From contig OU342809.1 in assembly GCA_910591455.2 (NCBI GenBank), forward strand, positions 26,983,556 to 27,047,555: a stretch of 64,000 nt of DNA. The letters are read 5' to 3'. Under the pieces are notes generated by a model. That model ran no database searches, was not told where the DNA came from, and saw only the letters and a list, made by a program, of their open reading frames with translations. Of the stretch, positions 25,281-39,700 are shown in pieces. The position numbers were made by a program, and so were the translations under genes. Every line of letters starts with the position of its first letter. Positions within the stretch are counted from its first letter, which is position 1. The stretch comes from Pholis gunnellus (taxonomy: Eukaryota; Chordata; Actinopteri; Perciformes; Pholidae).

Positions 25281-26790
25281 TGCTCGTTTCAGTAGAAATC
25301 TGTGCAAAACAATACATAGACGTTGTTACGTTCCCCTTTTAGCGTGTAAGGGATGCAGGGAGTAACAATATAACATTTGTTAGAAAGCGACACTACTTGA
25401 CGATATACAAACAGCGCACACGGCTTAAACACACGCTGGAACACACGCTGACCCACACGCTCACACACACAGCTTCACTACTGCGGTTTTGGCCCAAGGG
25501 GTTGTCCTCCTGGAGCTCCTCTCCTTTTAACCACCGTGGTACTGATCAGGACTATACGCAGCTGCGTTCAATCACCTGGCAGCTGGCATCCAGGGAAAAT
25601 GTGCACCCGAGAGGACACTGAGGGGGGGCAGAGGGAGAGCACAAACACAACACGGCACATAACAGACGTCTTTGACATAACGTCTACACTATAACCTCTT
25701 GACATTCTGTTAATCATTTTTTGAGTGTAAAATTCTGTCCAGATCTTACACATTGCATCTTTAAAACCTAACTGGTACTGCTAATTTGAGACCTCAACCT
25801 GACCTTATTTCATCCATTACTGACCTCAATGTAGAATTGTGCATCAGGGTGTGATGTCATTGTTGGGTTTGTTTACAGGTGCAACAGAGCCCTCTTTTGC
25901 CAACACGATCCAGTGCTAACTTACTCTTTGAATTACTTTTTAATTTAAGAAAATACAAACTGCAACTCATGACATTCATGCATGCACATGTACTCCATCA
26001 AACCACCAATCCACAAAATGATGCTACATAGGTAATCTCCATTAATCTAGCACGTGCAAGGGGTTGCAAGTGTTTTTTGCTCTTATTTAATTGTCTTGGG
26101 ACTCATGCATGCTGTTCACATAGCATGTATTTCGTTTGTGCAAGTATGCTCTCAAAAGTATTGAGAGACAGAATGACCAATGCTCTTGGCAAAGCAATAC
26201 CGTGCTAGTTAAAGGAACAGGTGCAAAGTACTAAGGGGTATACTGTGTGGGTATTGATTTATTATATAACTCCCTATTAAAAGGAAAATCCACTCAAAAA
26301 GCAGAATGTATCTGTTGACATTCACAGTATTTTAGTCAATAAAACAAAAATGTCAACATGCTCAACAAGATGGAAATCACTGCAATTCATGCTTGAATTG
26401 ATGATGTCATCATATTACTTGTGATTGACTCCAACAGTCTGACAGTTTTATTAGAATTCATCAGGAAATGCCTCTGATTAACAAATAAAATCTGTGCTGT
26501 GTCAGAAAACATTGAATAATTCTATTTTAGGGTGGATCTTTTTGAGTTGAAGGCTTGTATCAGTTTATTTATGTATTTTCAGGTGCGTGTACTGACTGTT
26601 TACTGGGTTTCTCCTTGTGTCAGTATTGTGTCAGATCCATGTGATGTTGCATGTCCCCACAATGAGGCTAAAGAGCAACAACCGATGAAGTAACACTGCA
26701 TCATTTTGTATTTGATTTCAAAGCCGTTTTGTAGCAAATGGTTTTAAAGGGCATTTGTGGATGAGACATCACATCACCCCAATCACTGGC
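25281..26790. other. Intergenic, nothing firm seen
   Basis: Apart from a CA/CG-rich imperfect repeat (cacacgctgacccacacgct, about 25425-25470), no coding, RNA or mobile feature is supported in this stretch. Confidence 0.4.
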
Positions 26791-26792
26791 TC

Positions 26793-27700
26793 CAGTGGCG
26801 GGCCGTGCATTTTATACCTGGGCCTTCTGTGCTGTCCTACTACAGTTGAATTACCTCCTAATAACCTCATTATGACTCATCAATCCAGCAAACCTGCAGC
26901 GGATCCACGCATTCCACCACATAAGAGCACGAGCCATTCAAATACTATACTATACTAAGTCCTTCTCGATTCATGGACGCCAGTGATGACAGTCGAGCCT
27001 CCCCAGTTGTATTTCGCCGGCCTGCTGCGGCAGGTTCGCAGCGGGGCTGGGATCCCACCTCCGCCGGGCGCCCACCGGCCAGCGCAAACCGCAGGTCAGG
27101 GTGCGGTTGTGGAGCTGTTTCCCTGAGAAAATGTTCGTTGAGTTGTAGATCCAATCGAGTCTCTCCAAAAGTTTTCAAATGCTATGGTGTCCTCAGGTTA
27201 GCGTAGCATAGCTCCAAACCCAGCCCTAAAATGTGCAACGCTTCTCCGACGCTGTTAGCAAGAAATACCGTTCATACAAATCCTTTTCCTGCTGAGTCAG
27301 GGCTGCCAGCTGTTGACTGACCATTTCTTACGATGTCCAGCTTTTCCTGAAATGTCTTTCATTCTTGAGAAAGGCGTTGTCAGTAACTCCGCCACTAAAT
27401 CAGTTTCTCCTCCTTATTCAGCCATTGAGTGTTGAAAAAACAAAGCTAGGTAAAAAAAAAAATAAACTACACTCAGCAAAACCCTAAACATGTTTTAATT
27501 TCTTCCATATCTTTCAATTTGGACTCTTACTCCTCCAACTAAGCTCAGCTGGCAAGTTAAGTTTCGTTTCACAATAGTCACGTGCTCGCCCACTGACCAA
27601 TCACAGCACACACTGCACCTCACTGCAGAGCTGCTCCTGCAAACTGAGCTGCATGTAATGCTGACGTAGTTGTAGGCCAGCTAGCCGCTCTGGCGCGTTA
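26793..27700. mobile_element. Possible DNA-transposon remnant
   Basis: Starts with ccagtggcgggccgtgcatt, which resembles the terminal sequence of fish hAT-type elements as I remember them. No matching inverted end or transposase was found. The GC-rich open frames at about 26973-27206 and their antisense look fortuitous. Confidence 0.25.
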
Positions 27701-28445
27701 GTGGTGTTCTACTGCAGGTTTTATAAGGAGGAGTCCCCCAACACCGCCCCCCCTCACCATACTGAAAAGCACTCCGTCTACTGTGGAGACCTTCAGGTTT
27801 CTGGCATCCACATTCTCCCAGGACCCACAGTGGGCCCCCAAGATCGACACCATCTCAAGAAAGGCCCAGCAGAAGTTGTACTTCCTGCCTCAGGAGCTGC
27901 TGATTCTGTTTTACTCAGCCATCATCCAGTCTGTTCTCTGCACTTCCATTACTGTCTGGTTTGGATCGGCCACTAAACAGGACAGGAACAGACTACAACA
28001 GACTGTCAGGTCTGCAGAAAAATCATTACCAGCCTGCCCTCTATTCAGGACTTGTACAGCTCCAGAGTCAGGAAACAGGCAGGAAAGATCACTGCAGAAC
28101 CTTCACACCCTGGACACAACCTGTTCCAAATCCTCCCCTCTGGAGGATTGTACGCCAAAACAATACTGCACTATTACCTCCATTGTTGCGTTTTATGTTC
28201 ATATATATATATACTGTTGTATATATATATTTATATTTGTACATAGTAGTTAAATGTTTATGCTTACCTCTGGTCTACTTTGTTGTCCTTGTTTTTTGTT
28301 TATTTGTCTATTTCTGTTTGTACGTTGAGAGCAACGGAAAAACTGGAGTGAAATTCCTTGTATGTGTAAGCATATGGCCAATAATGATGATTCTGACTCT
28401 GATCTACTCTACCTGGAGATTCATACCAGAGACCCCTAACCCTAA
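27701..28445 (+). mobile_element. LINE (non-LTR retrotransposon) 3' end, decayed
   Basis: Frame pieces read FRFLASTFSQDP, KAQQKLYFLPQ, LILFYSAIIQSVLCTSITVW and FGSATKQDRNRLQQTVR: the C-terminal part of a LINE reverse transcriptase found in fish. It ends with a tail like gtgaaattccttgtatgtgt and gattctgactctgat. Frame changes and stops mark it as dead. Only the 3' part is present. Confidence 0.85.
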
Positions 28446-29920
28446 GACCACCTCTAGCATAACTGCAAATTGCAAGTAATTCTAGAACGCAATACTTAAG
28501 GCAAAGCTGTGACTATTTTTGCTGAGTGCATGTTGAAGGCCCCAACATGCTAATTTATGAAACCGAGTAGCCTCCTCTTGAGTGCTGGACAATGACTTTG
28601 CAGTTTTGGAGGGAAGCTGAGGTCAAACTTAAATGTCACACAAGCAGCCAAAACATCTTTTTTGTTTGCTTATGTTCTTTTTAGGAAATACCAGTTGAAT
28701 GTTTGATATGTTTTTTATTTATTGCTGAGGTGTAAAGGACAATGATCAAAGGATGATTCTGGTGGTAATTCATCTTTTTATTACTTTTATAAGAGAAAAC
28801 CACCGATTATTTTTTCTTTTTAAAATACATTTTGACAGTAGACACAATATAAGGTGCTCTTGTGCCATAGAACTGTATTGTGGGATAAATGAATTGTTTA
28901 TCAATAATGATAAAAAATCAAATGTTTTTTTGGTCATAATTCATGCAAAAGTACAACATTGCCTTTTATTGCTCTTTAAAAAAAAAAAAGTACCACTTCC
29001 TAGGTAGGTCCTCTGTTATTACTCTCAGAGGACCTATTTTCACTGGCACTATTTCACTCAAATGGACTGTAATATGAACTACTAAAAAACAGCTGGCCAG
29101 ACTATGTAAGGAGTAGTTTTCCACAGATTTTGTTTAAGCGTGAAACGCTTTTCTAATCGTGTCCAGCAAGTTAGTCTGCTCATTGTACTCACTGCAAACA
29201 GTAGGTCGTTGAACTTAACTGAAGGAAACAGAACGAAAGGTGCTCTCAGTGGCATAACAACACATTCTGCAGCAATGTGTTTTGTCGGAAAAAAAACACT
29301 ATGTGTCTGTCTGACATATTGATTACAACGCAACGTGCCCGGACAGTCTAGTGGCTCACATCCATGTTATTGTTGACTCAGGTATTAGCCTTACTATCTC
29401 ACCCATCATGAATAAGTCATTTTTTGTTTTGGCAGCACCAATAACTTACAGTTACCTTAACATTAGCCTACTTGTGGGGTTGTTTGAGTCTAATTTTATT
29501 AAAAATATGTCACTTTCTCATTATAGTGCTGCTGAAAGCAGCAATAATCAGTATTTTTTAAGTATGAATAATGGATCATATGACTACTTATGTGAAATAA
29601 GTCGGCTGTAGTGAAGAATCCAAAGAGGATTATCACCACTCTGCATGTTGTCGTTTCCCTTTATAATACATATATTACCAAATATTAACTGTCCATGGAC
29701 AAAGATACATTCCCTACTTGAATAATTAGGAATGCAGCAATATTGCACTTTGCGCCGTCTCTGTTTTGATGCCAATGCGTATGACGCATTCCAGCGGAGG
29801 TGTCTTCTCGCCTGCGTGGGACTCGTCCCCACTGGTCCCCCGTCTCCCCCTCCTCCCTACCGATAATTGATGGTAGGGATGGTTCTTGTTAGTCATGTAA
29901 GAGGGGTGTAACGGCACAGC
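28446..29920. other. Upstream region of tat, nothing firm seen
   Basis: No exon or mobile-element end is recognised. Small open frames at 28753-29007, 29351-29611 and 29584-30001 (minus) lack domains and sit in AT-rich or promoter-proximal sequence. Confidence 0.4.
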
Positions 29921-29924
29921 CCTC

Positions 29925-30076
29925 GGTCTCCACCAATGGAAATATGGGTAAGGCTCAACACCCATGTTCGGGGATCTTGATATATAACCACCGTAAAACA
30001 TCCCCGAAGGCTATTGTTCATCATCCCGCACGCGCTGCTGCTTTTTTGAAAAACTTTCTGTTGAATATTTAATCAG
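29925..30076 (+). promoter_or_regulatory. tat promoter (CCAAT and TATA boxes) and non-coding exon 1
   Basis: ccaccaatgg near 29930-29940 is a CCAAT-type box. 29981-29987 reads tatataa. About 25-30 bases later transcription could start, giving an untranslated exon that ends at a strong donor, aatcag/gtaagt, at 30076. The tat ATG lies one base after the acceptor at 30714, so exon 1 is fully non-coding, as in mammalian TAT. A TATA-type promoter suits an inducible liver gene, in contrast to the TATA-less starts elsewhere here. Confidence 0.65.
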
Positions 30077-30715
30077 GTAAGTTCAGATATGACTTTTTAA
30101 TATTTTACCTTTTTAGTGAATGGTCTGATAATAAACAAATGAACTATGAATTGATTTGCTTAATGTTTCGTTAGTACACCGTTGTAAGTTGATCTTTCAA
30201 AGTTTATTTTTGCAACAGTAATGATTCGTTATTTATGTATTCATCCCGTCTCTGTCGGTTCTATGGAGAGGTATAACAAACAGCTAGAACAAAGTGACTT
30301 TTGGATGATTGAAAAGTAACATTGCAGAATCAGGTGTGATCAACAGCATATCATTTTCTGGGTTATCACAATTTTGATGTTTTAACCCCTTTCAAATGAT
30401 TACATATTGTAATGGCTTGATTAACATGTAAAGAGCATGTTAAAGGTGTAGCAGGCTGAAGGGGAGCTCATTTTGAGTATTTAATATAGTGTTGGGCAGT
30501 TTCATCTGTAAAAATATATTTTATAAAAGTAAGTCAAATAATGTACTAGTAACTATATCAATCAGATAATTGTAAAAAGAAAAGTACAATATTCCTCCTC
30601 GAACTGTAGCTAGTGCAGAAATATTAACACTTGAATTAAGTACATCAAGAGTAGATTTAAGTACAGTTTTGAGTGTTTTGATGCTCTAATTTTTCGTCAT
30701 CTTCATCATTCCAGG

Positions 30716-33700
30716 ATGGATAAAAAGTCTTATTTGGTTCAGATGAATGGGAATGGGGTCCACGGCACCGTCAACGGCAAAAGCCTGAATGGGGCCGGAG
30801 TCAATGGTAAGGGAGTGCACGGGAACGCCGTCCACCACGTCAGTGTAAATGGCAGCTTGTATCCGACCAAAGCCAAAAGCCGCAGGCAGATATGGGAAGT
30901 GAAGCCCTCCAAGATGGCCAACAACACGCTGAATCCCATTAGGGCCATTGTGGATGGGATGGAGCTCACTCCGAACCCGGATAAACCCATGATCTCGCTT
31001 TCCATAGGTGAGAGGGTTTCTGCATGACTAAATCTGTGTTTTAAACACTTCTGGAGATTCAGCTTTGTTGCTTACATGTAATGCAAATATTCTATTTCTA
31101 ATAATCCATTAATGTGTAACTATAATCAATAAAGAATGACTACCCCGTTAGAGTTCCAATCACTTTCTAATATTTGAAACAAACCAGGCCAATTACCTAT
31201 ATGATATGATACTACCAATAAATACATTATGCAATGGCATACTGTCCATTAACTGTCGTCCACAACAGTTCTAATAGCTTTAAAAATAATCTAGTACAGA
31301 TATATGGTTTCTTACACGTGTACATGTGTATGTGTATGTGTCCCATATTCCTCGACTTGTGTTTTTTTCATGTGTAGAGTGACGCAGACTTTTGAACATC
31401 GTTTATTGCTTGATTTTTGCGTCCTGTCACTGTTGACTAAATGCCTTCCATCACATCTGTTCCCCAGGGGATCCCACTGTGTTTGGAAACCTGCCTACTG
31501 ATAATGCAGTGCTGCAGGCCATGAAAGATGCCATAGACTCCCAAAAATACAATGGCTACGCTCCTTCTGTTGGTGAGTTTCACTTACCAGCAAAATTCCA
31601 AAGCAAACATCTTTAAATGCACGGCAGTAAAGAAATGTGAATTCACGTTAGCTTCAACAGCAGTAAAACAGATGCATACGGGTGAGATGTGATAGTTTTT
31701 TAGTTACATTAGGTGCATGGATAGATTACTGAATAAGGCCAGGGGCCCAAAGTGACAGGGGTCCCCCTTCACCTACAAAATGTCACTCAAAGAGACATAC
31801 AATGACTACAAAGAGATTTAAAATGAATAATAAAAGGGGCAAAACAACCGCAAAGAGACAGAAAATGACTACAAAGAGATACAAGACAACTACAAAGAGA
31901 CACTAAACTACTACAAAGTCTGTGTTCCTAAGTTGTTGTGGTGAGACCTTTAGCATGTCAGAACCCAGGAAAGCCCCTCACCATATGCCCTTTAATTTGT
32001 ATTGTGAAGTTTAGTAACCAGAAATTGTCTGATGTCAGTGAATAACATGCTCATGTTTACCAACCCCCAACAGTCAGTGAAGGGAGCACATGTAGTGTTG
32101 ATTAAACGATTAAGCCATTGCATTAATGTATCTCTATTTGCATTTACCGCATGTTTTCTCTGTGTCCACCGGCAGGTTACCTGAAGAGCCGACAGGCAGT
32201 GGCCAACTTCTACAGCTGCCCTGAGGCCCCACTGGAGGCAGAGGTGCTTACTCCTCAAACACCTCAAACACATTTAATCTTTCATGCCCTTTCATCCTCA
32301 TTCACCTGCAGTGCTACCTTTTAAATCTGAATCACAGTATAGGACAACTTAGGTGCATTCTGTGTGAATGAAAATGAAATTTTAGCAGCACGACGTAATA
32401 AACACAGCACTTGCAATATTATGCTCATAATGAATAGAATCAGATTGTAATATTGGACACTGCATGTCTTCGAAGTTAATCTACATGCTACAGTGACTTT
32501 ATTGGGTGTTGTTGTTGGATATATGGTTTTGGAGTCTATGCTCTCAAAAAATCAAATGCACCACGCTCTCTTCCAGGATGTGATTTTGACCAGCGGCTGC
32601 AGTCAAGCCATTGACCTGGCTATCAGTGTCCTGTGTAACCCAGGGGACAACATCCTGGTCCCATGTCCAGGCTTCTCCTTATATAAGACTCTGGCTGTCT
32701 CCATGGGCATCGAGGTCAAACTATATAACCTGCTGGTAAGTAGGAGTGGGGTCCCTTCCCTACCCCCACCCCTAAACACAAACACTTACTCTACCTATAC
32801 CTTTCAATTTGCAAGGTAACATTTGTTTATTTTAGTTTGTAGTATCACAACTTCAGCTGTTAGGGCCAATGATAATTGAGAAGCCATATCAGTGGATTAT
32901 TTTCGTGGCATTCATGTGTAAGCCAGAAAAGAATAAATGGATTTTTTTCATATTCAAGAGCTTACAAGACATTACTTACTTTACATTCAGAGGTAACAAC
33001 AAATAAAAGGACAGCAAGCCAACACATGGTACTGTATCAAACCCATCAGATATAAACTATTAAACATTGAACTCTCTCATATGTTGATGGCATTTGACGA
33101 AATGGAGTGGACATTATAGCTTTCTCCATCACACAGCATCTTTTTCCTGGACTTTACATTGAGATGCTATCACGCAGATGATAACAATAGTTGTTCTTCG
33201 CCCTGGGAAGGGTTTGCTTTAAAATCCATAATAATATAATAATAATACAATCGCAGTTAGTCACTGCACTTCTACTACTGTACAAACGAAGCCCAATTTC
33301 TTGATTAAATTAGCGACCAGCTTGCTAACTAGCAAAATGCAATTGTGTAAATAAGAGTTTTGGAGGTGTTTCTGTCTTTAGCCACCACCACATAAATATG
33401 TGGCAACCTAAATCAGTGGTGGTCACTTAATTTCAATTTATTTTCCAAATGAAGACACATCACATTTTAATCATATTGCTGAGAGGCTTACATCTTTAAA
33501 AAAAAGTTAGTTACAATGAATAAGCGACCAGAACATTCAAGGACTTTGGCAGTTGAGATGGATACACCATGTAACTGTTGACAACCTCATCCCGGCTGGC
33601 TTTCCCCTTCCCGACGCATTCTCCAACACAACCTCAACGTAACCTCGCCATAGCAGGTTGCAGTAACTAGCCTTGAATGTTACCAAGACACGGGTGTATC

Positions 33701-36700
33701 GTCGTGCGCAATAAAGTGTCTGCCCCCACCCTGACATCCCTCTTTGATTTCCAGCCAGAGAAGTCATGGGAGGTTGACCTGCAACACATGGAGAGCCTGA
33801 TTGACGAGAGGACGTCCTGTCTGATTGTTACCAATCCGTCCAACCCGTGTGGCTCCGTCTTCAGCGAGGAACACCTGCAGAAAATCCTCAAAGGTTAGCT
33901 CTAGTTCTGCCCCGCTCTGCTTTGGTAGGAATAGGCAAGTTCGAAATCCTGAAAAAGTTTGAATTGGCAGCCCATGTCAGGGGGCGGAAATTTGGACTAA
34001 GACGGCATTTGCCTCATCTTAGTAAAACAATAGAATTTTTCTTTTTTTCTGTTTTCAGTGGCCTCCAGACACTGCGTCCCCATTCTGGCCGATGAAATCT
34101 ACAGCGATATGGTGAGTGCAACCACACAAACAGGGCTTGGCCTTCTGTTACACCAGCGAGGCACATTTTTCGCCACAGTGACAGTGCAGGTTGTGTTTCA
34201 TTTGGTGGTATTTGCCCTGGCTCTGGGTGGTGGGTGGACAACCCCACATCAGCATGGGGGGGATTAGGGGCCATGTGCTGTGAATGAGGCGTGGAAGCAG
34301 CGACCAGCGAGGTGGGTACGCTGGATGAGCAGGGGGCATGGAGGTCAGCAAGGGCAAGCAGTGGGGGTGGGCAAGGGCATAGCATTTTAGCCACAGGCTG
34401 TGTGCATGAACATGTTCCACATTGCCGTAGCATTCTAACAGCCCTGTCTCCTAAAAAGTATGTTCTATACAACGAAACTGCACTGTGAGTTACGTTTTGA
34501 AGGAAATGTATTTTGTCGTGGATTACGTTTTGCTTTGAAGTTTGTTGATTGAAAAGAGTCTGTGGACATCTGGTGTAGTGATGAGGCTCGTTGTCCAGGA
34601 GACTGCTGTTTGTGTCCCGTGTGAACCGAGAACTTTAGTTGCCTAAACCTAACCAAGTGCCTTCATTGCGTTTTTCTATTGTTTTGTTTCAACTTTGTTG
34701 AACCAAGATGTTTTTTACTAAATCAAGTAGTTTTGTATCGTTTTTGTTGTTTTCTTTCAATTTTACACTGTTAACCACACGTTTCAAAGTGTTAAAAAAT
34801 GGCAATCGTTATCCGGAGAGAAATTAATTTTCGCTTGAAACGTAATTGAGAGTGCAAATTGAAAGTAAAAAAAGGACTTTCACCTAGGACACTGCTGTTC
34901 ATGTCCAGTGAAACCAAAATAATTATTATAATTATTTGTGTTTTTGTTTTGTTTCAACTTCATCGTCATTTTAAGCCGAACCATGATTTTTTACTAAACC
35001 TAAGTAGTTTTGTGGCGTTTTAGTTTTGTTTCTTTCAATTTACAACTTTTACCACGTGTTTTAAACTGTTTAATACCGTGGAGAATATATGTTTCCTTTT
35101 AAACGTAATTGAGAGTGCTGTTTAGTTGTATGGGGACGTAATTTGTAGGAGACATCAAACCACAGCATATTCCTGAAAGGGCATACATTACCTAAAATGG
35201 TATCTTACAACTGAGTATTTTATCTTCATAATATCATGACTCCTTTTTTGTAATATTAGAACTTATTTTCATAATATTATGACTTTTTTCCCTCAAAATA
35301 TTTTGACTATACTGTATTATAATTTTTTTGCCTTTAAGTTAGTTTTCCTTTAGTTTTGCGTTTAGTGCCACAGCGTGTTCATATCCAGAATAACACACCT
35401 CATTTGTCGCAAAAAGTTGCTGGATTGATTGATGGATGGTTGTCATATTATTAGTTGAAACTGGTTGGTACTAGCTTACGTAAGCACACGTCATATTTTG
35501 TTCAACAGAAAGAAACGATGATTGAATTTTTATATAATAATCTGAAAATGTTATATTTTTGTTTCAAAAATTAAAAAGAAATTGTGATCATAAACGGTTA
35601 AAGAGATGATCTCATCAGACAATCAGTTCAACCACAAGCAGGCCCATGTAACAGCTGTGCATGATCCTCAAAGCTGGGCTGAGAGAGTTACCTTCATTTC
35701 TCAGACAAATTGTAATGTTTCCAAGGAAACAACATTGCCAGCACATTCAGTCCAAAGCGTTGGCATCAATGTCGGCCTTGACAAGCCTTTACCGGTCAAA
35801 CTTTTGTTGGAGGTCATGCAAACATGTACACAGATATCCACATGCGCACACCCACACACACACACACACTGGCTGAATAGTGTTGCTCAATACAAAAATG
35901 GAGATAAGGTAGTTGAATTGTTTACCAGTAGTTTTCCACCTTGGTAACATTCTGTTATGGTGATAAATACAAATCCATGGGGGATGTCTAACAGGAACAC
36001 ACACTTTTTCTTCTTCTATACTTTCTCAATTCACAGCCGGTACCAAAAAATGGCAGCCACATGTTGGCTGTTCAAGAACACATGTTGTGTGAATTTATGC
36101 ATGGCCACCTTGCCTCAATAAAAATGAAATACCAGAGATTTGTGTCCATTACCAAGGCAGCTTCTTCCTTTACAAATTGTGCTTTAGCTAAAAAAAAATT
36201 TGACACATTTAAAATGTTCACTTATTTTGTATTACCAGCATCATTACATTATTAGTGTCAATGTGTGTTGAATTGCGTGCTAGAAGCTAGCTAACTTTGT
36301 TAAACTAGCCAGCTAGATAGCTTTGATATGTTATGTTCATGTAACACTAAGCAATTAGTTAGCTTAGTTTCCCTAACCGTTCCTTAAAGTCACAAATTAT
36401 GGTAAAATGATTAAAGACTGAGATAGAGTGAGTTAAATCGTAGGTAGAACCGAATGCAAAGCCACGATACATCCATGATAGCCACTGATTTGACTGACAC
36501 CAACGGGACAATTGCCGGCCTGTTCATACATAAACCAATGAATTACTTCGGCGTTCCTGTAGACCATGCCAGGAACATTTCTTGTAGGTTTCTGATCTAA
36601 GAAATCAAATTATATAGAAAATTATGGAGGCAGTGGCGGCAACCGCTGACTATCTGAAAGCACCTTCAGAACCAGCAGTTTATCATAAACTGCATGATGG

Positions 36701-39700
36701 CCTTTTGTATTTCACAAAAAGTAAAAAGTCCTGTGAGTTTTTCTTATGCTCATTACATAACTTTGCTTCTCTGTTGTTTCTTCTGATGGAAAATACTTTC
36801 ATATTATATCCTGAATTTTGAACCTGTGCTTTTTAAATGTGCCGTCGGGGCTGGTGAGAATGGAAAAGTTTGGAGTCGGGGTTGTTGGGTTCATCCACAA
36901 ACACTCCCCATCCGACCGCAGACCAGAATGACTTTGCAATTTTGTGGCCGCATGTGTTTCCAATCAATGCAGATGACGGGTTTTGCCGCAGAAAGAGCTT
37001 GCGCGCAATGGGAGCCGTGGGGTGGATGGATGGGGGGGGGGGGGGGGGGGGGGGGGGTTGGAAGGCTGGAATAGGGGGAGTGTTTTGCGGGCCAGGTGTC
37101 TGATAACTGCAGCAGCAAAACAAGACTCAGTCAGTCCCTCTGTTTCTTGAATGAGTAAATGATGTGCTTACAACGTATGTCTGCACAGTCTAGGTACTCT
37201 CTGTGCCTGTAAAGTCAGTCAGTTTTATCATAATCATTAATTAATTAGTACTTATAATGCTGATATAGTTGTAATCCTACTAGAAGGAAGGGGGGGGGGG
37301 TCACAAACTGCTTTAAATTGGAGAGCTAGGCAGGCACATGTCTGATGTTGCTGTTATGTCATTCACAGTAGTCTGGCCAATAGGACGCGGGGCAGTTCCC
37401 AGCTCAGAGTCAAAGATGTTTGGCTTTAATGAGAACCAGCTTTCTATGTGGTTACCTTACATTACCATTTCCCTTAAAGCCTCTCTCTCTCCTACTATGT
37501 GCTTCAAAATTGATCATGGTTTAGGAGTAGGGAGCTTAGCTTCTGCAAAGGTTTAAGACATGATATTTGTCTTGTACATAGTAAAAGTAAACGATTGTTC
37601 CCGACACTCAAGTAGGTCATCTGTAGCATTAAATACTTTTATTAACAATAAATGTGTAATGTGAAAAAAGGGTCAATAGTTGTGACAAATCAAAGCCTCG
37701 ATTTTATGCAGCGTTTTGTTTTAGCATCTTTCAGTTCAGTGCAATGGTTTTGGTCTGTAACTTTATTGCTTTGGTTCACTCTCACTGCTCCGAACAATCT
37801 CATTTCCGGCTGCAGCAGGTGGTAGCAGCAGACAAACACATTTAACCACTAGCTTGTGGGCATAGGGTAGCATTTAGCTAAAGAGCCAGATATTTTTCTC
37901 AGGAGATGGTGGAAACCAAAAAAAGAAATAACATGGAGAACACTGGTCTTACCTTCGCTAAGCAGTAAATAATCAAGTGTTTGTTGAAGCCAGGATTGGT
38001 AAGGTTGAGAAACTAGAGTAAGCTAGATTTTTTAAATAATCTAACCGAAAAACCTCCACCCAGTGTTGCTAACTATTTTCCAATGAAAGTTGCTAGATTT
38101 TGACAACACTGACAGCTTGTTCCTTCAGGCCTCCCTTAAAAGCCCCCCCCCCCCCAAAATAATCATAATGAATGTAAACAAGTCATGGCTATTGTTAGTA
38201 TATTGGGAGACTCTGGTTTATTTCAGAACAAATTAAATGATTGGACAGGCTAATTACAGTCCTGTTAATTACAGTCCTTTGTTTTTTTGCGTCAGGGCAT
38301 TTGATTCATTGCTTGTTATCGGGATGTAATGACAATTTCAACAAATATAACAAAAGTGTTTTTGAAGAAGATTACCTGCCATAGCTTTAACACATTTGCC
38401 ATATCCAGCTGTACAGCTTGTTCGGCTTTAACCACTTGAATGCCAAGCTTCTAACACCGTAATGTACTTGGCTTTCCATGTCAACAATATGGCCTCCTTT
38501 TGAAGGCAGAATGACCCGTGGATGATTTTTGCCATCTGATCTATTTGATCTTGTTCCTGCTCCTGTCCTCAGGTTTTCCCAGGCTGCATTTCTCCCACCA
38601 TGGCGTCTCTCAGCAGTGAAGTTCCCATCCTTTCCTGCAGCGGCTTGGCTAAGCGCTGGCTGGTCCCCGGTTGGAGGATGGGATGGATCCTCATCCATGA
38701 CAGGGATGATATATTTGGATCCAAGGTTCGTGTAGCTTTACTTGTGCATTCGTCTTTGAGCAGAGACAACAAGAAGCCTCCAATAGATAACAGTTACATT
38801 CACCTAATGCAGTATGTCTCCACTGCAGATTCGACAGGGTCTGGTGAAACTGAGCCAACGTATTCTGGGAGCCTGCAGTATCATCCAGGGTGCCCTGGAG
38901 AGCATCCTCAACAACACACCTCAAAGCTTCTACAACAACACCATCAGCTTTCTGAAGGTGATGGGGTTGATGAGTAATATCTTTCTATATACAATAAATC
39001 ATCATCTTATCATCTCTATATGTTACTCCAACAAAAATGCAACCTCAGCGATACTCTGGAAGCACGAGTCTGTCGGCAGACCCTTACCTGGATAGTGCTG
39101 TATACCCACTAACAGCCAACGTCATGATTACGTCACCGTGTTTGCTAGAGAAAAACAAATGAAAAACTGGAGTCAAACTCAAATAACCTCAGAGCAATGG
39201 CCTAAGGTTACACCAGGGTGCCAGAATCGATACTGCATCCATTTAAGATGATAAAATGTGATTCTGAGCTCTAGCAAGTTATGTCCAAAGCGTTTCAGAC
39301 ATGGAGAGAAAATGTTGCTAAAGGTTTAGCTATATCTAATTTATTGGAGAGATAGAGAGATGGTCCGCTTTTGGTGTTCAGCTGGGTCTACAGTTCCTCT
39401 ACCTCACTCCTTGCTGCTAGGAGACCACTTCGCCAAGAGAAGAGCAGGCAAGAGCTCTAGCTAGCTCTAGCGATGGACAAAGTAGGTAGCTAACTAGCCA
39501 GCCGTCCTCTCCGGAGCTTCCGTCAATTCTTCAGCTAATATGGTTTCATCGGTTTATGTTATCGTTCTCAAGTAACACTTGTGGTTTATAAAAAAACAAG
39601 CCAACAAAAGTTGCTAGCAACTATTAATAAACGTATTCAGATAATTATTCTGCCTCCACCTACACTCCTCTCTCAACAACACGTCATCGTGTCTATTTTA

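Larger units (their letters stand above)
34112..38572 (+). other. tat intron 6, repeat-rich
   Basis: Contents: two diverged direct copies of a segment around 34630-34850 and 34900-35120; a short CA run at about 35853-35870; a 26-base G run at 37032-37057 and shorter G or C runs near 37289 and 38140; and a dispersed segment at about 37750-37850. No exon is recognised. The GC-richer part at 34200-34400 is open on the minus strand but has no domain. Confidence 0.5.

Noticed and set aside
26973..27206. GC-rich open frames as a small gene
   Set aside because: Both strands are open because of composition; lies in a possible transposon remnant and no family is recognised.
34014..34472. Minus-strand 152-residue Pro/His-rich frame in tat intron 6
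   Set aside because: Overlaps a tat exon on the other strand and has no domain or conserved motif.
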